A stretch of DNA of 64,000 bases from Oxyruncus cristatus (Eukaryota > Chordata > Aves > Passeriformes > Cotingidae). The DNA is taken from the NCBI GenBank assembly GCA_013399855.1, contig VXAY01003762.1:120362-184361 (forward strand). The letters are read 5' to 3'. This document shows, one piece after another, positions 31,501-46,500 of the stretch. A program made the position numbers and the translations under genes. Every line of letters begins with the position of its first letter. The first letter of the stretch is position 1. Under the pieces are notes generated by a model that made no database searches, had not been told where the DNA came from, and was given only the letters and a program-made list of their open reading frames with translations.

Positions 31501-34500
31501 TGAGCTTATAAGGAACTTGGTATCTCATTGCTCCTAATCTTTTGTCTGATTTTATCTAAATTGACTAATCAATTCAAGCGTAACTAGGACACTAACACAG
31601 ATACGCACACAGCACTTACAACACAACATCATTTCCTGAGAAACAAGGCTAAAAAGTAGATCAGTCCCCATGATCCACTCAGTCCTTGATTTTTTTATAG
31701 TGCTGCCCAAACATGGTGCCAACTGTGACAACCATAGTGGTATGAGGGTGTTTTTTCATTAGGAATTGAACCAAAACCCCATCAGGATTATTTTACATGG
31801 ATCTTGCCATCTGCTGGCCTTTCCGTGTTCCAAATACAAACCACCAACCTGGAATGGAAAGACATGATTTCCCATTATCAGTCTCTTCATACATTCATTT
31901 TCCCAACATTGGATGTTTTGACTGGTCTGATTTTATTTTATTACAAGGTAGTGCTGGAGTTTGTACCTATACGTGTTTCATCTCCCTTCCATGAGAAAAG
32001 CTAATCACATTGTTCAACTTAAGCTCAGAATGGAAAGATTAACTATTATGTTAGTAAGCACAGTCAAAATATTCAGTTTTATTTCTGTAGGGATTGAGCT
32101 CGTTACCACTCATTATTAGAGCAGCTAAGCAACCCAGGCTGGCATCAGATCAGAGACCCATGCAAGAGCAGAATCTCAGATGGCTCTGACTTACATCAAA
32201 AATATCCAGTGATGCCAACTGATGTTCATATATTTGGTCTATGCTTGATGGATTTTTTTATTTTTCCCCTTCACTTGGCAGGTTCAAATTGTGTGAAAAT
32301 TTAGATTAGCTGTTTATGTAGAACAGTTGAACTCACATTACCTGGAACGACTATCTTCGGGAGCCCACCACTGTTTATGCGGAGGCCTGTTCCTTTTCTT
32401 ACAGATGTAATTTACCTTCTGACTTCATGTCTGTCCATTCTCCAGTCTGCCTATTTTACGACTCTTTCAAATTCTGGCTTTCTTCCCATATACATCTCCC
32501 TAATTGGTGAGGGTAGGGTTGTATCTTTCCCCTATCATCCTCTTTCTCATCATCCATGTTAAGGAATCGCCCCCTTCTAAATTCATCTTATGCATTCTTA
32601 CTCTCTTTAGCATTTGACTGTCTCTTTGCAAATGCCTGCAATTTTTCATTGAGGAAGTGACACAAAAATAACACTGATTGCATTGTGCAAGGAAACCATT
32701 CAGCAGGTAAGCATTCCACTGGCACTATGGAAATTTCGGTCTGCCTGCCCCTCCACATCATTTGCGTAACAGTAAATGAAATGGGCTTTGTGCTGGGTCA
32801 CTGATTTGGTAATAGGGGCTTTGGGAACATGAAATGCTCACACATCACCTCTAATTTTCTCCATCTGTGAACTTTCAAGGGCTTCTGCAGTTCTTCCTCC
32901 AAAATTTTGCATCGAGTCTGTTCCTTTAACAGTTCCTTCTGCATGTGATGAACCTCAAATCTGAAGACCAGCATAAAACAAAAAGAAAAATAATCCACTG
33001 AAACCATATCAGTGTGACCAAGGCACTAATATGAACATTAACAAATCATTCTCTCATGCACTACAGTGCACGGGAAGCAATATTGTAGTGGCAAAAAAGT
33101 AGCAACACTGACACCACTAAACAGGTGGAATCGTAAGGTAACACATTTAGACCTCTTCACTTACTCCATCAAGAACGGCTCAGAAAAGGGACTCTTGGGC
33201 AATCAACTCAACAGCCTACTGGATCTCACTGTTCACAACTTCCCATTTACATTAAGGCCAGAAGGATTGTTAGCTCATCAACCCACAAATCAGTTATGGG
33301 TCATATCCAGTTACCCCTGTATTGAATCTAACAGTTTGTGTTTGAAAGGAGTTTTTAAATCTAATCTTGGCTAATACAATCTATTAAATAAAACACACTC
33401 TAGGGCCTAAGTAAGACGGACACCATTCCTCACAGAACCGAAGTTTGTTTACTCTACTACCTCTCCTCAAGGAATTTCAGGGGTGACTCGTTGCCAAATT
33501 TAAAATTAATTGAGCACTACCAAGATTCTTTGACAACTAGGCTTTTATGGTGGAGATAGGGGGTTGAGGAGTAGGGGGAAAAAAAGGTGCTTTTTGGAAT
33601 GGTCTGACCCTGAGCACTCTAGTGATTGGATCCTGTAAGTTCTCCAAGGTCAAAAGGAGGTGGAGAATCACGATATGCCTGCCACTGAATCTTTTCCAGC
33701 TAAGCTCAGAGTTACATTTAGCTTCCTAGAGAGAAAAATACCTTTTTTTTTCAACTGTGAGGCTGGACAAGGTTATGGAGGAGGAAAAAAACTCACATCT
33801 CCAATTGGCAAATCAAGAAAGCTAATTAGCAGCACAAGTGATATATGGAGTCTTTCGACAGGCAGTTTTCATGATGGTTTTGGACTTCATTAAAGTATGT
33901 GATTGCTGCTGCAGTTAGGAAGAATTGATCTACCCATCATGGCATGCATCACACTACACTTCAATACCATCACGAGTTTCAATACAGTAACAGACTTTCG
34001 GCTGAATGTATTTGGGCAGCAAGTTCAAATCCTATTCCTGTCTGCAGTCAGTCGATGAAAACTGCAATTGCTAATGTTGTGTGCCCAGTTCTCTTTTCTA
34101 TTTCACCAGATCAAACTGGCATAATTCCACTGGAGTCAATGGAACTGACCATGGACTGAAGTTAATTTGTTCTGCTGAAAGGCATGGAATTATACTGATA
34201 AGCTAAAGATCTAGCCCAAAACTGTGGTAGCTACATAGAATTGGAATGATGGTTCTCTGCTAAAAACATAACTGCCTCTCTTTACAAACCAAGACTGATT
34301 CTACAGAAAATGACATTAGTTTCCCATCAGGAAAGAATACACCTCTAATTGAGGAGGGTTAAAAAAAAAAATGAAGCATTAAGCCAGAGAAGGAGGAGAT
34401 AAATCAGGCTTGGGCTATTAAACTTGTGTTTTAAAGAAACACAACCTTCAATGAAAATATAACTAAATCTTTCTAAGAGAGCATGCCTGCATATAAATCT

Positions 34501-37500
34501 GGAAGGAGAGAGCTCTGAAAGTGCAGGAGTTTGTCATAAATATGTCAAGTGTTCCCCATACTCCGTGGATTGCTTAAAAAAAGTTCCACTAATCTGAGCC
34601 TTGTATCACTGTACCACTAAGCAGCTCACTGAACTATGAATAACTTTTGTACTGATGTCCGTAGGTTTATTCTGCAGGCAGCAACTCACATTACAAAGGG
34701 AAATATGGAAACTGTTTCAACTTTGGCCAAGATGTCTTATTTCCTCCTTCATATATTTTAATTTTCTTAATTGCTGATAAGTTGTTTTATAAATTTAATC
34801 CAGTTTGTGTTTGAGGTCAAACCAAACAATCTCCTTGTCCAAGGTATAATGCTTGTTGATGCAAATCCTTACCATGCATAAAACAAGTTTTCTGTCTCAA
34901 ATATAAAACCATGGCTGCACTCACTATGGAAATGTATTCAATCAGGTTTTCTACCTGAGCTCCTCTACATTAGCCACACTCTTGCCAAGTATTCCCTTCT
35001 CACGCCGAAGTTTTTTGATCTCCAGCTTGAGAATTCGGATGTCCTCCATTCTCTGTCGGTACTCGCTCTCACCCCTGTTGAGGATGGCCTGCTGGATCTT
35101 TATCTTTTCATAGAGCAGAGCCACTTCATCATTGCGGCGAATAAGCTGGGTCGCCAGGGCGTGTCTCTCACTGAGCACCTGTAAGGGCACAGGGCCAAGC
35201 AGTGAGCTCAGCTACAGTTCCTCCACACCATCCACAAGTATCCTGACTGTATTTATATCAGTCGTGATATTTATATCACGTGCATTAAGAGGTTTCACTG
35301 TTTTTAATGAAAGAAATACGGTAAGAACCTAATGGTAACCCCTGTAAGGGTTCAGTCACCTGAAAGGTATAAACCACATATTTCGTTCACTTCAGTACTT
35401 TACCATTTCAGTTTTAAAGCTCTATAAAGCTTCAGTAGTACCACATTCACGGTAGCTGAGGATCTTCATCTTAAAAATACACTGGACAAATGAAAAAATA
35501 AAATGTGGGGTGTTTGAAAGCTCAAATTAGAGATTCCTACCTTGTCAAATTCCTTCTTGTTCTTCAGCCTCTCTGCATCAGCTTCAGCAATGATTTTTAG
35601 GAGTTTTTTCTCTTCTGCCTCCTGATTTTCTATAAATGTTTTGGTTTCCAGAGCCTGTTTTGTCATCTTAACCAGTTCAGCCTGATGGAGAGAAAGAATG
35701 TAGGTAAACTTTGCTTAGTAATAACTTTGCATTACATAAACATACAATTAAGACTTAGGATTTAAAAAAATATTTCAAACATTCTTTTAGTTTCCTTAGA
35801 GGTACATATTTTGTTAGTTTTTGAGAATAAATCACCAAGACAAACAAGCATGAAGACCCATAAAGAAATATTGTAAACACTATTTTAATATCATTATATT
35901 ATACATGACAGAAATTTGAAAGGAGTTTTATCTATTACAATGGTTCAAGTTGTAATTCAGGGATGCCTCATTTAACAACTTTTTAAAAAAATATATAGGT
36001 CATATTTGGAAAACTTTTCAGGAGTTGTTAATCAAATTTTAAAGTCAGTCTGGAATGTGATAAAGGATAATTCACCTTGCTGAAGAGGGCAACAATCTAT
36101 GCTGTAGAATACAAGTCAGCATCAGCTCAGAAAAGGCTTCAGACTGGAATAACAGAATCAGTGGAGAAGATGGCAAGCAGGCAGGGAACAGCCAAATTAA
36201 AGAGCTATAGCACTTTGCTTAGTGAATGCGTAGATGAAGAAGATTGGGAAAAGAAAGCTGTCCCTAAGTGAAGGAGCAGCAAAGCCCTGCTGCAGTGACT
36301 GCACAGCACTAACAAACTAACACTGCCCAGCCGTTCTATCCCACTGTCAAAAAATGTATAATTCAAGGCATGTATGTAAATAAAACTAATAAGGTCTTCT
36401 TGGATTATTAGAAGTTTCTATCATTGCTATGCAACTAGAGCCAAGGTGGAACTAGCTGACCACAGTCCATTTTATAGATATGCAAACTTTCAAGCCTTGA
36501 CCCAAAGACTTTGCCACAGCTCTGGCCCTTATAAAGGATGATGTTCAAGCTGCCTTTTGGGAACAAGCATCATCCAACGTTGAAAGAATTAGGCTGTGAT
36601 AAAGGCTGCACCTGCAAAAGCATCAATTTAAGACAGAAACAGTTCCATCATCATAATAAAATAGCTTGTTCCATTCTTATTTCCTTTAATAAAATTCTCA
36701 TTTTCCCATATGTGCGAGACGTATCTCTCCTAGTCAGTGTTAGATATTCATCAGAATTCATCAGCTGAATGAAAATGCAAGCCACTTCACACTGCAATGC
36801 AATCAACACTGTGCAAAAGCTGTCTACAAATGTAAAACTGCTCATGCGTTTGGTACTGCTGGATAGTATTTTTTTTAATATATCAAAATTCTATGGTCTC
36901 CTTATGTCAGAAAAATATGAATTGTAAACAAGAAGTGGCATTAGATGTTGGTAGTAAACATTTATATAAACAAATCTCCTCACTGGAATGCACTAAGTTA
37001 AAATAAATCTGAACTGCTTTGTATAGTAAAGAACATAAGTACTTTAAGACACACAAAAGCCCAACAAGCTAACAGGATTTTCAGTTAGATTAAATATGCT
37101 GAAAATTACACTAGGAGGGTCTGTGTACATTAGGTAAGAGAAAAGGAAAAGAATAAACACAGTCACTGGCAAGCAGAAAAATGATCAGGTCTGAAATGGC
37201 TGTAAATCAGCACAGCTCACTTGAAGTCAGTTTGGAGAATTTGTAAGAACTGAAGAACAGTCAGCAAGAAAGAATAATGTATATAGGATCTGTACCAGTA
37301 TCTCAAACCAAATTCAAACTAAATTCTTGTTTAGATTCTGAAATATTACTGTAAGTAAAGAGGTTTTTTTATTGGTATTAGAAGTGGAAAAAAAAAAAAG
37401 AGTTTTACAAAGGTTATAACTGAACACAGAATGCTGAAATAACAAGGCAGAGGGTTTATATCCAGATTTCTAGAAAATGCTAACAAAAAAAACAGCATAA

Positions 37501-40500
37501 ACATCTACAAAAATATACAAAGCTTGACTTGCCAGCAGCTCAAATCTGGAGGGCCATAGATAGATTGTTTCCAACATTCAGAGGCTCCATCAAACCACTC
37601 TAATCTGCAAGCCTGTAAGAAGGCCAACTGAAGCCAAAAGATGGTTTTGTACTGGCTTTGAGCCAGGATCAGGCATCCTCTGTTTAATTTACCATGATTA
37701 CACATTTTTAAGACCTTTATGCCATCTGAGATGAGCATAAATCCAATGTCTGTATAATCTCATTCCTGTGAATCCCAGTTCTCCATGATTTAGCACATTC
37801 TTTAAACCTATTTCCCAGGAACAGTTTGCTTACGTCCTTCACGTCATCACAAACAGGACAAAGTGAGGTTGGCTTGCAACACAAATAATTGTGTTCTTTT
37901 GTGCCTGTGACAGTCAGCTCCCTCTGAATTCTCTTCTGCTTTAGTATTCAGCAGTGACACTCAGGTAAGAAGACCACAGTGCCCGGCAGCTAGTCAGCAA
38001 TGTCGTGTCAATGTATGGACAAACTTGCTAGTGAGTAACTGAGTGTGTAAACCACGTAGCAATCATATATTTGTCAAATAAATGGCAGACAGTTCCGAGG
38101 TGATGAGACAGAATTGGGGACTAGTTAAGGCAGAAAGTTGCACACAGGAAATGAGATGTTGTTTGACTTCTCCATCGCTGATAGAACAACTCTGAGACAG
38201 ATCAGGTACAGGAACACAGATTCATCACCTTTTTACAAAGCCCCATTGACATCTTGTCATAACTGTAATGTGCTGAGAGGGGCTGAAAACTCAAGAAGTC
38301 ATTGCAGCAAAGCAATAAACTGACAAAAGAAAACATTGTGAAAAGTGACAGAGAACTTTCGGGGTTTTGGGGGGTATTTTTTTTCCCTGCTATTGTTTTT
38401 TTTTCCCTAGTGCTTAGTGAAGATTAGAAATAAGCTTCTGTGGACACAAACTCCTTAAATCTTTCCAGAGCACAGCAAATTGGGTTGAGATTTCACCACA
38501 AATCTAATAGCTTATGTAAGGATGGGCTGCAGCCAGCACTTAGAAGAACCAGAGCTTCAAGCTCAGATTTCCTTTGATTTACAACAGATTCTTCCTTCTT
38601 TATACCACAATATTAAAATAACTTTCTGTGCAGGGGGACCTACTAAAAGGCATTGCCTAACTCCCAGAAGACTAATGCTTGCTAGTTACACAGAAATACA
38701 ATGTTGTGAAGTGTAATATAATGGGGTTTGCACTTAAAAAAAGCAGAGAGAAAAGAAGTTTTTAAAAATAAAAAGTTGAAATACAAGGATCCATATTAAA
38801 AAGTTTGCTAGAATCAGGCTATCCCAAAATTCACTTTTCTGAAAGCAAAATGGAACTTTTTTAGTAAAAACTGTTCAGTCACCAAGAGATTTAAAGCTTC
38901 CAACAGACAGTTCAGGACTTTTTGATAATTATAGGCAGAGATTAAATTTGTCAGATACACAGAAGATTTGCGCAACTACTGCCTCTAAAGTGTACTGAGA
39001 TCTTGTGTTTCAATTACAGAATAGTTCATTAAAATACAACAAAACAACTACGATGGACCAGAACATTCTGTGAAATCATGGCAACTATTCTTTTTAGAAA
39101 GGTATATGTTTAAAGGGTCTTACTTTCAATGATTCCTTCTCCTCCTCTGATTGCTGATGATCTAGATGTGCCTTCTCAAGGGCTACATCTTTGTCTTTGA
39201 GTTCCTCCTTCAACTGATCCAGCTGACGTGTTGAAGTTTTCAGTTTCATCCTTGTATCTGCTATCTCATCCTAATAAACAGAAGGTGTGATCACGGAGAG
39301 GGTTAGAAAAAAGAGCTTATTTGTGATGGGGAGTTCAGGCTGTTTAGGTGTTGGAAAATGTAGCCACGGTGCAAGAGGGAAGATCTGTTGTACGTACTAA
39401 AAGATATGACTTTTCAATCCAACAGACCAAAATAGTTTCATGAAATGACAATATTTTTATTATGCCAGCATGACATTCCAATAAAAAAGCCTTTAAAGGA
39501 TACACTGACAAAAATAATGGCCATCAATTACGAGTTCAATAAGCCATTTAATTTAAAGTGAGGGACACACTACAACAAGCAGTCAATGAGAATTATTACG
39601 ATTCAATCATATCCCTCTGTTTTCATGCTTCTAGTAATGTGTTTTTCAATGATGCTGTATGCAGTTGGGCACAAATCTCTGGAGAGAAGCTGTGTTTGTG
39701 CAAACATACATACCCATCAGTGAGACACCTATATGGCTGCAGGGGAGAATAGAAAATGCTTACACCCATTTCACCTACGTTCTATCTTGCACATAGGTGC
39801 AAGGGGGAAAAGAGTTCTCAGAGTTTGAGAAGTCCCCGGTATGAGAATATTTAGCATATATTTTAAGCTCAGAACACAGAGTAAAAAGGCTGGTAGCAGA
39901 GAAGAGAGATCAGGTCACTAGGAATACATCTACTCATAGCACAAAGGTGTTTCATTTCATCACAGTGACAGCACATGTTATGACATGAAATGGAAGCAAA
40001 CAAATTCAGTGCTTAGACACACATGCTTTTCCGGATCTAATGAAAGTAGCTTTAGAAGTTCACAGAGAAGACATGATAATCGTTCATGTGAATACATCCT
40101 CTTTCAATACAAAACCAGGGTTTTTAAAGCTCTTTCAACACTGTCCACCATAGGTGTGGATTTACTTGACAAATGAGTGATGTTTTCTTGCATGAAGTGC
40201 TTAGCATAGCCAAGATCTTGAGTCACAGTAATCTTCATGCAAACAGTACACAGAAAATGCTGGTTTGTAGGAATTTGTCATTAGGCCCAACTGTTTGCAT
40301 GTTCAGCCACTCTTGTGAATGCAAAAGTCTTATTAAAAGCTGTCTTTGCTATATAGTCTATAAATATCTTTACAGTTGTAAAAGATGACAGATTTAACAT
40401 ACAGTGCCCAGACATACACCCAAATACATCCTCAATTTGTTCTTTAATGAAGAACAGTAAGAGCACACAATTTTGCAAGCTGGTCTTCTAGTCGGCTTGC

Positions 40501-43500
40501 TTAAACAAATGAACACCAAAAGAAACCCCAAGGATGAAAACATTGCGTATATCTCATATTAACAGACTGACAGCATGTTTTTTTTCAAGAGATTTTACTG
40601 AGTTGAACATTATAGTACTTTGGAGACCACTAGTAAGGTGGGTGTAATGGGATCATTTCACATTAAGCAATCTAAAAATACTTTTTTCTACTTTTATATA
40701 AACAAGCCTGTGTAAATTTGTTTTACTTCCCAAAAAGAAAAAGAATTTACTATAATGTTTGAAAAAAACCTCTTTTTTTTTTTTTCTTTCATGACTGGCT
40801 GACCTGTTTCTGAACATTGAATGGCTGTTTTTCTCATTGCTGCATACAATACTGCCTTGGCCAAAAGATCTTCTGGGGTCAGCCTTCTCAGAGAGGACTT
40901 GCTAAAAAAGTTTTGCAGTATGCCAAGTAAGCTATTGAAGTCTAAACACTGGCCTCTAACAACTGGAACTGAACAGCATAGTGTATACCACTATGTAACA
41001 CTCAAAACACAAAAAGGCTTTTTCATTTTCTAACTCAGCATATAGGTGCCCTTCTTTATAAGTAAGCAAATTTATGTTGCATGTTTCAAAATAAAAACAA
41101 TTTTTAAAAAATCAGCATTGCAATTTTTCAACCTTATTTCTTCTGAGAGACTGTTTGGGAGCAGCAAGAATCCCAAGACTGCATCCACTGATGAGAGGCT
41201 GATTAAGATCAAGTAACGTGTCCCACGTAAGTGGCAAAACGGTTCATTCCTCATAGAATTCAGTACACAGTCAGATAGGAACTTGGACAGTTCACTCCCA
41301 TCTGCTTTTCAAGCAAAACACCTACCTATTCAAACCTAAGTATAAATTTTTAACTTACTATATATGTTTATGTCATAAATCCGTATTCAGAAATAATGCA
41401 GCTGTAAAAACAGAATTTGTGTAATATTTTAGATCTTTACATCAGAATAACAGAATATGTCCTTAAGTGGTCTGTTCTGTTCTATTTTTGTAATTGAGAT
41501 CCCCAAGAAGGAAATATGATTGGAGAGAACCACTTTCCAAGGAAAATGACAGTCTCTGAGAGGATAAAGGAAGGTGCAAGCATTTGGCTCTTGACAAAAA
41601 ATCCCACTTCAGCTGGGAAAGTGTTCCTTCTGCTTTCTAAACCATTATTCACAGTAATGTGCATACACATTCAGGGTTAAGGAGGCAATCTTATTCCCCT
41701 TGTACCCTATTTCACACACATGCGTACAGCTCCTAAAGGGATAAAACAGAGTGGAGCCAGAATGGCTTTATGATTCCGAAGTTCCAGTGTACCATGATTT
41801 TATGCATGGTTTGAAGTAGGGATATTGCCACATGATGACTGCTGACTCCTATTTCCAGTCCAAATACAAACGGTGTAGATAAAATGTCAGGGACCTAAAA
41901 CATTCATTTTCCCAAAACCCACAGGGATGAGGAAACCACTTCTGCCATTGATCCACTGAGCTTTCCTTTCAACAAATTAAAATTAGATCATCAAAAAAAC
42001 CCAACAAGAGCAGAGAGAGAAATACAAGTAAAAATGTATCCTTCTACCTTAGCTTCAATCAGATTTTTACTGTACAGGCTCCTCTCTGCTCTCAGAGTTT
42101 CACAAAGGTTTTGTTGCTGTTTTAATTTAATCACTTGCACTTGTACTTCTTTCTCGTAGTCACACATCTGTACTTGACAAATTTCAAGATCTTTCATGTG
42201 ATGGAGGACCTGGAGCAGAAAGAAAGAAATTAAAATGATTAAACCATCATCACAAGAGTAGAAGGGCAGGGCAAAGTTTGTGATTTTCTTCTAAGATGAC
42301 AAGTTCAAATCCCTGTGATAAGCAGCTTCAGCTACAGCTAAAAATCACTTCAGTCCAAATACAAGTTTAACCCTTCTGGATTGCTTATGTGGGACAACAT
42401 TCTATTTTAATCTGATACTTAGGTTTTGTTCAAGACTAAAAATTACAGATGTGCACATATTTAATTTAAAAACAAGATACCAAAAGAAAATATTGCCATT
42501 GAGCAGGTTCAATAAAATAAATAGTTTATTTATCAAGAAAGCATAGATTTTGTAAATTATGTTGGTTTGGATGTCAGCTGTATAATAAGATGAATAAATA
42601 CATGTATGTTTTTTCAAGAAGCCTTGCATGTACTCCTATATTCTAACCCCTCTTTTTTTTTAATGAACACATGATCACAAACTGCTGATGATTACAAACT
42701 GTTGATATACAAGAAAGTCAGTTAATGTAACCTAGTCTAAATAAGAAGGTAACCACTATTAGTTGTTTCTATGACAAATTAGAAATAATTATGTAAAGAG
42801 AATGAAGTACTGTAGACTACAGAAAGAAGGTGATCACATGCAGTATCAATAAACAAAAATACAAAATTTTATACGCACCTTTATTGAACAGTTACACCAT
42901 AAAAATACATAATAACTATTATGTTAGAGGGACAAAAATACAAATGGTTGCTAATCATTATGATGGGCTTCTAAACTATTTTTTTGAAGCATAAGAACCT
43001 TTCTCCTGCTGTACAAAGCTGAAAACTGCGGAGCTCAAGCAAGCAGCATTCATACAGAATTCATCATTACAAAGAAATAAAATTAAAAGAAAGAAAAAGA
43101 AAACTAAACAGTACACACACCAAGAACAACTTACCAAGTTCACTACCTGGGAGGAGAAAACAATGCCATCCCTAACGCTAAAACAAAGATCAAGCATTAA
43201 AGTAAAAGCTGAGGAATCACATGGACAAAATCTAGGAGAGAAGTCCATTTCCAACTGCAGTTCATATCCAGTTCTCCTGACTCCACTTTTGAAGGTAGCT
43301 GTTTGAGCTAAGATTCATGTTTATATATCAGAGACAAATAAAAAAAATGTTTACATCAAGTAGTCAATAAATGCAAAGTTTGCAGTGACAGTGTTGTCCC
43401 TTACTTAGCAGTAAAGCCTTGTGAGGCCTGTGGGGCAGAATTAAATAATTAAACATTCTACCAGTACCTCCAAACAACTTTGAAGACAAGGAGTAGCTAA

Positions 43501-46500
43501 ACAAACACAAACAATTTTATTACAGCAGCAGGAATGCTATTCCAGCACATTGTAGCTGACTTCAGATGATCCCAGGAACTGCTTACAATGCAATACAAAA
43601 ACACCATCCTAGATTATAACCTACTCCTGCCTTTTCCTTTTCTGTTGACACAACCTGCCAATAGTAATAGCATGGAGAAGAAATCAATAAGGCATGTCTT
43701 CTATCCGCACTATGGTGACCATGGGCTGGAGCAAGATTTGAAAGTAGGTCACTGCATTTGTAAGCGGTTTACTTGGTTTTGATACAAGTAAAGTAAGACT
43801 GTGGACAAAGTTTTCTGAGTTGTGCTCACAGGCTGGATGCTGACTCTGCTTATTCAGGTATTATTAAACCCAAATAATTCTTTCCTATAAATACAGAAAA
43901 GATACATGCAGAGTTTCACAACACAGCCCCGTGGGAGGCTGAGCATCCTCAATTCCTATTCAGTCAATTGCACACTACACCTCCAGGTTTGGCAAGGAGG
44001 GCCCAAAGCTAGCAGAAAGTATTAGGTATTCATAGTTTTCTCCTGTATCCTCATAGCTTTTCTATCTGTACACTTAACTATCATCTACTGTTTAGTTCAA
44101 TGAGCCTACTCAATACCTCAGTAACGGTGCTGCCCTTATTTGCTTGCCCTTTTTTAAGCACTCTGAGAAGTGCTGCCATGGCCTTAATGATATGCCCATT
44201 GAACATGAGGTTTTCCAAAAGATAATGTTAATTTTAAAAAGGAAATACAAGTTTTTCATTTTCCTGGATATGTTGTTAACTGTAAACATTTTAAAAGGCT
44301 TTATTTGAAGAAAAAACAACATATTAGAGACTGATTTTGTGACCCCTCAGAAGACACAGTCTGGGGACATTTCAGATGAGGCCGAAAGATATACCTCACT
44401 GCCTCCTTTTAAGCAGCCCAAACCTTCCACAGAAAAACTAGGATTTCATAATTTAAGAATTTCAATTCAAAAAGGAAATATTCTACTAACAGTTGTAGCT
44501 CAGTAAGACAGGCTACAAAACAAAGAGCAAAGAGCAATTATTTTTTTTTTCTCACTTGTGCTGGTTAATCTGCAAGTAAGACTATTCAACAAGTGACACT
44601 GACTTACAAATGGTACAAGTGAGCAGTCAGCCAAAGCAATAGATAGAAGAGGAAGCCATGGATGAATTCTCACCCCTAAAATATTTTACTGGTGTGGATA
44701 TAACTTTGCTGACTCTGTCCATCAGTTACTAGTAAATGATGATTTTGAAAGAGGAATTCTGCAATTCTATAGATTCTATCCTGCTATAAATAACCAGACA
44801 GCTTTCAGAGCCAGCATGGCTAAATCTTTGGCTCTCTACTGCTCTTATGCAACTCCAAAGATGTGCAGCAAGCTGCTGCAAAGCCAGCTTAGTGGTAAAT
44901 GGTGATGAATGGGCATTGACTGGCCATAGAGTTACTGCCCATCACTAGCTCAGTCCCCACTAGCTGTGAAATCAGCCTCGTAGTTTTGACACACTCAAGT
45001 CTACACAGATCAAAGAGCAAATCTAAATACTACTTAGTTGATATAATAATCCTGATCCTATGTCCTCCTTCTACCCTGTATTTTGACTTGAAGGACAAGA
45101 CTATTGCCTCACATACTTCTGTGCTCATACTTCTGCTCTTCACCTGTAAGCTGAGTCAGGAATTTAGTGAGCCAAGTCCTTTGGAAACTTGCAGGCATCA
45201 TTATACAAACAGCCACAAATGTCATAAGCCATTTACTGAGCCTCTGCCTTAAAAGAAGTGACAGCAAATTTGCAACTGAAGTGGCAGAGGAAAAAAAGAC
45301 AAAGTAAATAAGCAAACATTTGTCATTTTCACTCTCAAAATATTGTGGGCAACCCTAACCAGAACTAAAAGAAAGAGACTTGTAGTTCTGAGTGTTGTGA
45401 ATTACTTTCTGGCCCTAGTTTACAATGTTCCTAACTCATATCTATCCTGTTAGAAATGCACCATGAGGGAAAGATGCATAATATGACTTTGCAACAAAGA
45501 CAAATCTCACTTTATTGGAATATTATTTCCAAGGAAATGATGAGGTATTCCAGGCAATGGAGCACATACCATTCAAAAATGATTTAAAAGCCCCTAGTCA
45601 TCTGAAGTTGGAAAGGATAACTTTAAAGTGAAAAGATAGCAAATAACTTGCGAGTTGAAACCACTTGAAAGCTAATCCCAGTAAATCAATGAGCTTCTTG
45701 GAGGGCTCTTCAATGTGATAGTCAGCAATTAATGGCACAAGTTAAAATCATGTTCCTGAATTTATTCCATCAGGAATAAATTTATACATAATAATGGGCA
45801 GCAGGCAACATAAATTTTATGCAGTGTTTCTCTGCAGTTGCTCCTGGAAAACTTCTATTTTGCAGAGTAGTTTGAACATGTTGAGATGTTTTCACATTCC
45901 TGGAGTAATCCTTCAAAACGCTAAGTCTCTTACAAAGATGTGGAGCACTGGCCTCAATTTTAGGACACTGATAGTATGTAAATAAAGGTCCTTTGCAGAT
46001 AAGACAGGAAAATCAGAGTAATTGAGTTTCGAGAGTAGGACAGGAAAGAACCACTTGCACAAACAGCTGTTCCTACCTTCTCTTTGAGCTCACTGGTTTC
46101 ATTGATGAAGCCATCTCTCTCCTTCTCCAACTGGTAAATAATCTTTCTTTGCTTCTGAGCTTCAATCTTGTAATTTTGGATTTCTGCTTCCAAGTTCTGT
46201 TTTGACTGTTCATGGAGCTTCACCAAATTTATCTGTTTCTGAGTGGCATTTGTAGCCTTGATCAAGTTCTACAGGGAACAAAAAATAATGACTCTTGAGC
46301 TGAAAAGGCAATACTGCCACCACTATGACAAAAGCATGCCACTGTCAAAGTGGATTATGGACTTTCCAATGTTATTATAAGTTATCTAATTTGTTCAGTT
46401 GAAATACTTGAGCCTCAAATCTGATTTAAAAAACAAAATCTCTAGCACAGCTGCTAAATAGAGCTTTTTCTGATTTGCAGTTAAAACGCTAGTGTCTGTG

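Noticed and set aside
36077..36271. 64-codon plus-strand frame with charged composition, followed by an AATAAA near 36379, considered as a processed pseudogene
   Set aside because: I could not match it to any protein, and there is no poly(A) tail or target-site duplication. Left as intron 11 sequence.
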